6,677 bases of DNA from Candidatus Pacearchaeota archaeon (GTDB taxonomy: Archaea; Nanobdellota; Nanobdellia; Pacearchaeales; GW2011-AR1), in contig WAQV01000062.1 of NCBI GenBank assembly GCA_015520065.1, positions 1 through 6,677 on the forward strand. The letters run 5' to 3'. The translations under genes and the position numbers were made by a program. The number at the start of each line of letters is the position of its first letter. Positions within the stretch are counted from its first letter, which is position 1. This document shows positions 1 to 6,090 of the stretch, piece by piece. The notes beneath the pieces are model-generated. The model was given only the letters and a program-made list of their open reading frames with translations. It had not been told where the DNA came from and ran no database searches.

Positions 1-791
1 ATATTATTGATATTCAGAAACAAATTATAGTACTTATTTTAGATGAAATAGACCAAGCAGTTAAGAAAATATCTGATGGTTTTTTGTATAATTTAACAAG
101 ACTTAACTCAGAACTCTCAAAAGCACAGATATGTATTGTAGGAATAAGTAATGACTTGACTTTTCTTGAAGAAATAGACCCAAGAATAAGAAGTTCTCTT
201 TCAGAAGAAGAGATTGTTTTTCCACCTTATAATGCTATTCAACTGCAGGAAATACTTAATAAAAGAGCAGAAAAAGCATTTAAAGAAGGTGTTTTGCAGC
301 CAGGAGTTGTAGCAAAATGCGCTGCTTTTGCAGCCCGTGAGCATGGAGATGCAAGAAGGGCCTTAGATTTATTAAGAATTGCTGGAGAGTTAGCAGAAAG
401 AAGCAGAAGTAATAAAATTCTTTTAAAACATATTGACGAGGCAAACAATAAAATTGAAAGAGATAAGATTCTTGATGTTGTAAGAACAGAGCCAAAACAA
501 TTTCAACTAGTTTTATACTCAATAATTTTGCTCTTAGAAGAAAAACAGAGTGTTTTTACAGGTGAGGTTTACAACAAATATCATGAGCTTTGCGTTAAAA
601 ACAAGTTAGAGGTTTTGACACAAAGAAGAGTAAGCGACATAATTCAAGAATTTGATATGTTAGGAATAATAAATGTAAGAGTTGTCTCAAAAGGAAGAGG
701 TGGCAGAATGAGAGAAATAAAATTAGCAATTACAAACCCTATTGCAAAAAAAGTAAAAGAGATTATTCAAGAGTCTCTCTATTGTGTTTAG
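1..791 (+). CDS. cdc6: Orc1/Cdc6 origin-recognition and helicase-loading AAA+ ATPase, 5'-truncated by the window edge
   Basis: The frame read from base 3 is open to the left edge, so the gene starts outside the window; 262 residues remain. Family members are about 400 residues, so roughly 130-150, including the Walker A loop, are missing. Visible in order: Walker B LILDEID (33-53); sensor 1 GISND with the conserved Asn codon at 153, followed by the family signature DPRIRSSL; sensor 2 GDARRALDLL with its Arg near 354; then a C-terminal winged-helix domain with GEVY, LTQRRVSD (recognition-helix region) and the wing SKGRGGR (about 687-707). Known family role: ATP-dependent binding of origin repeats through the winged helix and AAA+ domain, and recruitment of MCM. 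A TTG at 84 lies inside the AAA+ domain and is not a plausible start. The gene ends in TAG, 29 bases before DP1. Identification is firm; which Orc1/Cdc6 paralogue it is cannot be told. Confidence 0.96.
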   Translation, partial: IIDIQKQIIVLILDEIDQAVKKISDGFLYNLTRLNSELSKAQICIVGISNDLTFLEEIDPRIRSSLSEEEIVFPPYNAIQLQEILNKRAEKAFKEGVLQPGVVAKCAAFAAREHGDARRALDLLRIAGELAERSRSNKILLKHIDEANNKIERDKILDVVRTEPKQFQLVLYSIILLLEEKQSVFTGEVYNKYHELCVKNKLEVLTQRRVSDIIQEFDMLGIINVRVVSKGRGGRMREIKLAITNPIAKKVKEIIQESLYCV

Positions 792-803
792 AGGATTGAT
801 TTA

Positions 804-823
804 CATTTTAAATTTTTAAAATG
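804..823. repeat. Perfect 9-bp inverted repeat overlapping the DP1 start codon
   Basis: CATTTTAAA at 804-812 and TTTAAAATG at 815-823 are exact reverse complements separated by TT. The right arm ends on the ATG of the DP1 gene. As RNA it could form only a weak A-U hairpin; as DNA it has the symmetry of a dimeric regulator site. It lies in the only spacer between orc1 and DP1. In sequence this A/T-rich a dyad could occur by chance, so a function is only inferred. The rest of the spacer (792-803) shows no Shine-Dalgarno at usable distance: a GAGG at 791-794 is about 26 bases from the ATG. Confidence 0.4.
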
Positions 824-2494
824 AACTCCAATGAAATTTTGAAGTTTTGCGTAGAGAAAGGTCTTCTTTTAGATAAAGAGGTCTTAAACCTTTTTTCTGA
901 AGCTTCTGATATAGAGTCAGTAAAGATGATTATTGAAAAAGTAAGAAGTTACACAAAAGAAAGAATAATCACAAAAAAACTTTTTGAAAAAAACAAAGAA
1001 GAAGTAATTAAGATTTTTTCAGACCTTCCTAAAGAAAGCCAGGAAAAGCTAAATAATCTTAAAATAAAATTAGGATTGAGTATTGAAATTACAAAAGAGG
1101 TTTCTTTAAACAATTTATGCCAGAGCCAAGAATCTCAGTTAGTACAGCAAGAACAAAAAATCTCTTCTGGTTTTTCTGGAGTTAATTCTGGGGTTGACAT
1201 TAAAACTGGAAACAACACTGAAAAAACTAAAAAAGAAATGATTTCTGAAAGCTCTGAAGGCGAAGTGAAAATTTTGTCCTCAAATATTCACCATTCTAAA
1301 AAGCTCGAAGTTGAAGATTTTGTTAATTGTTTCAGAGGCAGACTTAAGGAGATGAGCAAGTTTTTGCAAGAGCGTCCTGAAATGGAAAATTTAGTTTCAA
1401 TAAATAAAATTCCTTTTAAAAAAGGAAAACTTTCTATTATAGGGCTTGTTGCTGACAAAAGAGTTACTAAAAACAAAAACATTATTTTTGAAGTCGAGGA
1501 TTTAACAGGAAAAACAAGAGTTTTAGTAACTCAAAACAACAAAGAGCTTTATGAAAAAGCAGAAGAAGTAACTCTTGACTCTGTTATGGGTTTTAAGTGT
1601 TTCGGAAACAAAGAAATTCTTTTTGCAACAGATGTAGTCTTTCCGGACTGCTTCTTGCAGGAAAGAAAAAAAGCTCCTGTGGAAGAGTATGTTTTATTTA
1701 CAGGAGACCTGCATATCGGAAGCAAACTGTTTATGGAAGAGAATTTTCTTAAGTTTATCGACTTTCTTAATGGAAAAATTGATAACTCTCCAGATGTTGA
1801 AAAAATAAAATATCTTGTTATTGCAGGAGATTTAATTGCAGGCGTTGGAATTTATCCTGAACAAGAAAAAGAGCTGGCAATTCCTGACATTGAGAAACAG
1901 TTTGAAAAAGCTGCAGAGCTTTTAGGAAAAATAAGAAGAGATATTAAAATAATTATTGCTCCTGGAAATCACGATGCAATAAGAATTATGGAGCCGCAGC
2001 CAATGTTTGATGAAAAATATGCCTGGCCGTTATATAATTTAAAGAATGTAATTCTGACAGGAAATCCTTCAAGTATAGTTATTGGAGCAAAAAAAGGTTT
2101 TTCAGGATTTAATATTTTGATTTATCACGGATACTCTTTTCATTATTATGCAAACAATATCCCTTATTTAATTCAAGAAAAAGCAGTTCATTCTCCTGAA
2201 AAACTAATGAAATATCTTTTAAAGAATAGGCATTTGGCTCCAACACACTCTTCAACACTTTACTTTCCTTCTGAAAACGACCCTTTAATTATTAAAGATA
2301 TTCCAGATATTTTTGTTTCAGGACACACTCATAAAAGTGCAGTGTCATATTACAATAATATTTTAGTTATTTCAAGCTCTACATGGGAAAGTAAAACAGC
2401 TTTTCAGGAAAGAATGGGTAACGAGCCAGACTTTTGCAAAGTTCCTATGTTTAATCTTAAAACAAGAGCAGTTAAAATTTTAGATTTTGAGTAA
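821..2494 (+). CDS. polB: DNA polymerase D small subunit DP1 (3'-5' proofreading exonuclease)
   Basis: A 557-residue protein. Residues 1-90 form a helical N-terminal region that starts like known DP1 proteins (a helix, then a KG-L-L motif), which supports ATG 821. Residues about 95-160 are a Q/S/N/K-rich, probably disordered linker. Residues about 190-280 are an OB fold. Residues about 288-557 are a calcineurin-like phosphoesterase domain. All five metal motifs are present: GDLHIG (D296, H298), AGDL (D337), GNHD (N383, H384), YHGY (H436) and GHTH (H502, H504). The family's C-terminal signature TW-S-T-FQ is at 521-529. DP1 hydrolyses mismatched 3' ends and pairs with DP2. One oddity is Ala340, where the related sequences I recall have Asp after GD-V. 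The gene is followed after one base by DP2, so the subunits are almost certainly co-transcribed. The archaeal symbol polB for DP1 should not be confused with family-B polymerase. Confidence 0.97.
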   Translation: MNSNEILKFCVEKGLLLDKEVLNLFSEASDIESVKMIIEKVRSYTKERIITKKLFEKNKEEVIKIFSDLPKESQEKLNNLKIKLGLSIEITKEVSLNNLCQSQESQLVQQEQKISSGFSGVNSGVDIKTGNNTEKTKKEMISESSEGEVKILSSNIHHSKKLEVEDFVNCFRGRLKEMSKFLQERPEMENLVSINKIPFKKGKLSIIGLVADKRVTKNKNIIFEVEDLTGKTRVLVTQNNKELYEKAEEVTLDSVMGFKCFGNKEILFATDVVFPDCFLQERKKAPVEEYVLFTGDLHIGSKLFMEENFLKFIDFLNGKIDNSPDVEKIKYLVIAGDLIAGVGIYPEQEKELAIPDIEKQFEKAAELLGKIRRDIKIIIAPGNHDAIRIMEPQPMFDEKYAWPLYNLKNVILTGNPSSIVIGAKKGFSGFNILIYHGYSFHYYANNIPYLIQEKAVHSPEKLMKYLLKNRHLAPTHSSTLYFPSENDPLIIKDIPDIFVSGHTHKSAVSYYNNILVISSSTWESKTAFQERMGNEPDFCKVPMFNLKTRAVKILDFE

Positions 2495-2495
2495 A

Positions 2496-5400
2496 ATGGA
2501 AATGCAAAACTCTCAACAAAAACTGACTGAAAAATATTTCAAAAATCTGGAAAGGAATGTTAAGAAAGTTTATGGCATGGCAGAGGAGGCAAGAAAAAAA
2601 GGGCTTGACCCTGTAGAGAGTGTTGAAATACCTCTTGCTATGACTATGGCTGAAAAAGTTGTAGGTCTTATTTCAACTCTGTATCCACAAATGAGAGGAA
2701 CAAAAATAGCCTCAAGAATTCTTGAGCTGGAAAAAGAGTATGGCAAGCTCGATCCAGCAGTGTGTTTGAAAATTGCAGAGGAAGTTGCAAAACAGAAATT
2801 TTGCCAGTTCCCAAGTTTGATTAAAGCAATAGATGCAGGAGTAAGAATTGGTTTTGCCTATCTGACTTTAGGAGTTGTTTCAAGTCCAATTGAAGGACTT
2901 ACAGAAATAAAAGTGTTTAAAACCCGTGACGGAAAAGAGTATTTTTCTCCCTATTTTTCAGGCCCTGTGAGAAGCGCAGGAGGAACAGGAGCAGCTTTTT
3001 CTTTAGTGATTATTGACCACTTAAGAGAGATTTTTGGATATGCAAAATACGACCCGACTGACGAGGAAATCAAAAGAACTGTAACTGAACTTCAAGATTA
3101 TCATGAAAGAGTTACTAACTTGCAATACATGCCGACTGAAGAAGAAATTATTTTTCTTGCAAAAAATCTTCCTCTGCAAGTAAATGGAGAGCCTTCAGAA
3201 AAGCTTGAAGTTTCAAACTATAAAAACCTTGAAAGAATTGAAACTAATTTTATAAGAAGCGGTTTTTGTTTGGTTTTAGGAGAAGGAATTGCGCAAAAAG
3301 CTCCAAAAATAAAAAGGTACATTTCTAAGTTAAGAGAAAAAGGATTTAAGCTTAGTGCTTGGGATTTTTTGGACGAATTTGTAAATATTCAGAAAAAGAA
3401 AAATTCAGGAAAAGCAGAAACAGGAAAGCCAACCTATCTTAAAGATTTAGTTGCAGGAAGACCTGTTTTCGGACATCCTTCTTTTTCAGGAGCATTTAGA
3501 TTCAGATACGGAAGGTCGAGAGTTAGCGGTTTTAGTGCAACCTCAATACATCCTGCAACTATGGCTGTAACAGACGGATTTATTGCTATAGGCACACAAC
3601 TGAAAGTAGAAAAACCTACTAAAGGATGCGCAGTTACTTCTTGCGATATGATTGAAGGACCTATAGTTAAACTGTTCAACGGAAGTGTAAAAAAACTTAA
3701 GAGTGTTGAAGAAGCAAAAAAACTCTATCCAGACATAGATGAGATAATTTATTTAGGGGATATTTTGTTTCCTTTCAGTGATGTTGCAAACAGAAACCAT
3801 GAACTGTTAAAGCCAGGCTATGTGGAGGAGTGGTGGCTCTTAGAAGCAAGAGAAAAAGGTTTTAATGAGGATATAAATCCGTTTAATGTTTCTTTGGAAG
3901 AAGCAATAAATATAAGTGAAAAACATAAAGTTCCATTGCATCCAGCATTTATTTTTTACTGGACTCAGATATCCAATGAGCAGTTTTTAGAGTTAATTAA
4001 ATGGCTGAAAAACTCTTCAATAATTAAAGACAAGCTTGTATTGCCATTCAGTAAGACTGAACAAGAAAAATACTCTGTTGCAAAAAGAGCGCTTGAGTTA
4101 TTAGGAGTGGAACACGATGTTGCAACTGAAGATGTTGTTTTGAGCCCTGAGACAACAAAAGCTTTTCTTTTGAATTTAGGGGTTGATGCAGCAGCAGTTA
4201 GTGCAACTGCAAGAAATTCCTCTCAGGTAGGAGTTTTTGAAAAAATTCCTCTTGAAGAATATTTTGATTTAAACAGTTTTAATAACACTGAAAAAAGCGT
4301 TTTAGAGTTAGTCAACTCTGTGTGTAAGTTTGAAATAAAAGACAAGGCAGGAGATTTTATTGGAGCAAGAATGGGAAGGCCTGAAAAAGCAAAACTCAGA
4401 AAGCTTGTAGGAAGTCCAAATATTCTTTTTCCTGTTGGAAATGAAGGTGGAAGGCTTAGGAGCGTTCAGGCAGCATGCGAAGTTGGAAAGGTAAAAGCTG
4501 ACTTTCCTCTTTATTACTGCGATTCCTGCAAAAAAGAAACTATTTATGCTGTTTGTGAAAACTGTAATAGCAGGTGCAAAAAAATGTATTTTTTTCCTGA
4601 AACCTATAAAAAATCATTTGAAAAAGTTTCTGACGGAAAAGAAGGAAGGCAGTTTTATGTAAGGGAAATTGACATAAATCATTATTTTAAAAAAGCTATA
4701 GAAAAACTAGGTCTGTCTGATGAGGAGGTTCCTTTGCTCATTAAAGGCGTCAGGGGAACATCTTCCGAAGAACACTCAATTGAACATCTTGCAAAAGGAA
4801 TTTTAAGGGCAATGTATGATTTACAGGTTAATAAAGACGGAACAATCAGGTTTGATGCAACTGAGCTGCCATTAGTTGCGTTTAAGCCAAAAGAGATTTC
4901 TGTGAGTGTTGAAAAACTTAAAGAGTTAGGTTATGAAAAAGATATTTTTGGAAATGAACTTGTAAGTGAAGACCAAATTTTAGAGCTAATGCCTCATGAT
5001 GTTTTGCTTCCAAGCTGCAATGCATCAACAGACGAGAGAGCAGATGAGGTTTTTGTTAAAGTGTGCAAATTTGTTGATGATTTGTTAGTTAAGTTTTATG
5101 GATTAGAACCTTTTTACAATGTCAAGACAAGAGAGGATTTAGTCGGACAGCTAGGAGTGTGCATGGCTCCTCATAACTGTGCTGGTGTTGTATGCAGGTT
5201 TATAGGGTTTTCAAATACTCAAGGTTTAATGGCAAGCCCGTATATGCATGCAGCAATAAGGCGTGACTGCGACGGAGATGAGGCAGCAGTTATGCTTTTA
5301 GGAGATGTGTTGTTAAATTTTTCAAGAATGTTTTTGCCAAGCCACAGAGGCGGAACCCAAGATGCACCTTTAGTATTAAATGCAAAAATTGATGCAGGTG

Positions 5401-6023
5401 AAGTAGATGACCAGATTATGGATTTTGAAATAGTTCCTTCGGGAAACTATCCTTTAGAACTTTACAGAATGGCAGAACAGAGAAAACACTCTTCTGAAAT
5501 AGATATTACTAATGTAAAACAAATTTTAAAGGAAGGGAAAAACCCTTTTGTTAATATTGGTTTTACTCATGACACTTCTGATTTTAATAAAGGTGTTTTA
5601 TGTTCATCTTATAAGCTTCTTCCAACAATGCAGGACAAAGTTAAACACCAGATGGAATTAGTAGAAAAAATAAGGGCTGTGGACACTGCAGACACTGCAA
5701 AATTAGTTATTGAAAGACATTTTGTAAGAGATATGAGAGGTAACTTAAGGAAATTTTCAATGCAAGGATTCAGATGTGTAAAGTGCAACGAAAGTATTAG
5801 AAGGCCACCTTTGACAGGAGTCTGTCCTTCATGCAAAGGAAGAATTATATTTACAATACATGAAGGCGGAATAAAAAAGTATTTAGACCCTGCTATGGAA
5901 CTAGCAACAAAATACAATCTTTCTTCATATATTAAGCAAAGCTTAGAGCTGACAAAGAGATACATAGACGCAGTATTTGGCAAGGAACAGGAAAAACAAA
6001 ACCGGTTGGACCAGTGGTTTTGA
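2496..6023 (+). CDS. polC: DNA polymerase D large subunit DP2 (catalytic polymerase), intein-free
   Basis: A 1175-residue protein from ATG 2496, one base after the DP1 TAA. A TTG at 2487 would overlap DP1 by 8 bases and an ATG at 2502 is also in frame; neither looks better, and none has a Shine-Dalgarno. Conserved blocks: PYFSGPVRSAGGTGAAFS (152-169, first double-psi beta-barrel region); GRPVFGHPSFSGAFRFRYGR (321-340) and HPATM (352-356); GRPEKAKLRK and LFPVGNEGGR (627-653). The first zinc motif has C675, C678, C687 and C690. The catalytic loop RRDCDGDE (922-929) places the two metal-binding Asp at D926 and D928. A C-terminal zinc motif has C1094, C1097, C1110 and C1113, the region that binds DP1 in known structures. 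The protein ends in QNRLDQWF, a PCNA-binding box. Length fits intein-free family members (roughly 1100-1270). The catalytic loop, a common intein site, is uninterrupted. It should act with DP1 and PCNA as the replicative polymerase. Confidence 0.98.
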   Translation: MEMQNSQQKLTEKYFKNLERNVKKVYGMAEEARKKGLDPVESVEIPLAMTMAEKVVGLISTLYPQMRGTKIASRILELEKEYGKLDPAVCLKIAEEVAKQKFCQFPSLIKAIDAGVRIGFAYLTLGVVSSPIEGLTEIKVFKTRDGKEYFSPYFSGPVRSAGGTGAAFSLVIIDHLREIFGYAKYDPTDEEIKRTVTELQDYHERVTNLQYMPTEEEIIFLAKNLPLQVNGEPSEKLEVSNYKNLERIETNFIRSGFCLVLGEGIAQKAPKIKRYISKLREKGFKLSAWDFLDEFVNIQKKKNSGKAETGKPTYLKDLVAGRPVFGHPSFSGAFRFRYGRSRVSGFSATSIHPATMAVTDGFIAIGTQLKVEKPTKGCAVTSCDMIEGPIVKLFNGSVKKLKSVEEAKKLYPDIDEIIYLGDILFPFSDVANRNHELLKPGYVEEWWLLEAREKGFNEDINPFNVSLEEAINISEKHKVPLHPAFIFYWTQISNEQFLELIKWLKNSSIIKDKLVLPFSKTEQEKYSVAKRALELLGVEHDVATEDVVLSPETTKAFLLNLGVDAAAVSATARNSSQVGVFEKIPLEEYFDLNSFNNTEKSVLELVNSVCKFEIKDKAGDFIGARMGRPEKAKLRKLVGSPNILFPVGNEGGRLRSVQAACEVGKVKADFPLYYCDSCKKETIYAVCENCNSRCKKMYFFPETYKKSFEKVSDGKEGRQFYVREIDINHYFKKAIEKLGLSDEEVPLLIKGVRGTSSEEHSIEHLAKGILRAMYDLQVNKDGTIRFDATELPLVAFKPKEISVSVEKLKELGYEKDIFGNELVSEDQILELMPHDVLLPSCNASTDERADEVFVKVCKFVDDLLVKFYGLEPFYNVKTREDLVGQLGVCMAPHNCAGVVCRFIGFSNTQGLMASPYMHAAIRRDCDGDEAAVMLLGDVLLNFSRMFLPSHRGGTQDAPLVLNAKIDAGEVDDQIMDFEIVPSGNYPLELYRMAEQRKHSSEIDITNVKQILKEGKNPFVNIGFTHDTSDFNKGVLCSSYKLLPTMQDKVKHQMELVEKIRAVDTADTAKLVIERHFVRDMRGNLRKFSMQGFRCVKCNESIRRPPLTGVCPSCKGRIIFTIHEGGIKKYLDPAMELATKYNLSSYIKQSLELTKRYIDAVFGKEQEKQNRLDQWF

Positions 6024-6044
6024 GTTTTAATTTAGTTTTAATTT
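6018..6044 (+). terminator. Possible T-rich archaeal terminator after DP2
   Basis: Three T4 runs (6018-6021, 6025-6028, 6036-6039) plus TTT stretches lie across the DP2 stop and just past it, without a GC stem-loop. Archaeal intrinsic termination depends mainly on such coding-strand T tracts. The position before a promoter-like element agrees, but the whole region is A/T-rich, so this is a weak call. Confidence 0.3.
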
Positions 6045-6045
6045 A
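6024..6045 (+). repeat. Two tandem copies of an 11-bp A/T repeat
   Basis: GTTTTAATTTA occurs at 6024-6034 and again, without gap or mismatch, at 6035-6045. It starts directly after the TGA of DP2. It may be part of the T-rich terminator, a binding site, or simple slippage in A/T sequence. Confidence 0.6.
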
Positions 6046-6055
6046 AGAAACCTTC

Positions 6056-6069
6056 GCAAATTTTAAAAA
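6056..6069 (+). promoter_or_regulatory. Candidate archaeal promoter (BRE + TATA) for the fusion gene, leaderless spacing
   Basis: GCAAAT at 6056-6061 fits the purine-N-W-A-A-W pattern of the TFB-recognition element. It runs straight into the TATA-like TTTTAAAAA at 6061-6069. The centre of the TATA element is about 26 bases before ATG 6091, so a normal archaeal start site would fall at or next to the A of the ATG, giving a leaderless mRNA. That agrees with the absence of a Shine-Dalgarno between 6070 and 6090. Supported by pattern and spacing only. Confidence 0.5.
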
Positions 6070-6090
6070 TGCTCTCTTTATGCCTGTTTT

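Noticed and set aside
84..791. A complete small gene starting at TTG 84
   Set aside because: The same frame is open to the left edge and encodes Walker B (LILDEID) at 33-53, so the start is outside the window.
806..815. TATA box for DP1
   Set aside because: TTTTAAATTT looks suitable but is only 5-15 bases before ATG 821; a start site about 25 bases downstream would fall inside the gene and remove its start codon.
967..1000. A- and T-runs in the DP1 5' region as a slippage or phase-variation switch
   Set aside because: Runs of this length are common throughout this A/T-rich window, the frame is intact, and an essential polymerase subunit is an unlikely phase-variable gene.
3434..3679. Reverse-strand open frame inside DP2
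   Set aside because: It is antisense to one of the most conserved DP2 blocks and resembles no family; its openness follows from the codon composition of the real gene.
5200..5300. Intein at the DP2 catalytic loop
   Set aside because: PolD large subunits often carry inteins here, but the sequence runs without a break through RRDCDGDE into the following conserved block, and total length fits an intein-free protein.
5609..5983. Reverse-strand open frame of 124 codons inside DP2
   Set aside because: It opposes the conserved C-terminal zinc region of DP2, and its Leu/Ser/Ile-rich product is what reversed Lys/Glu-rich codons give.
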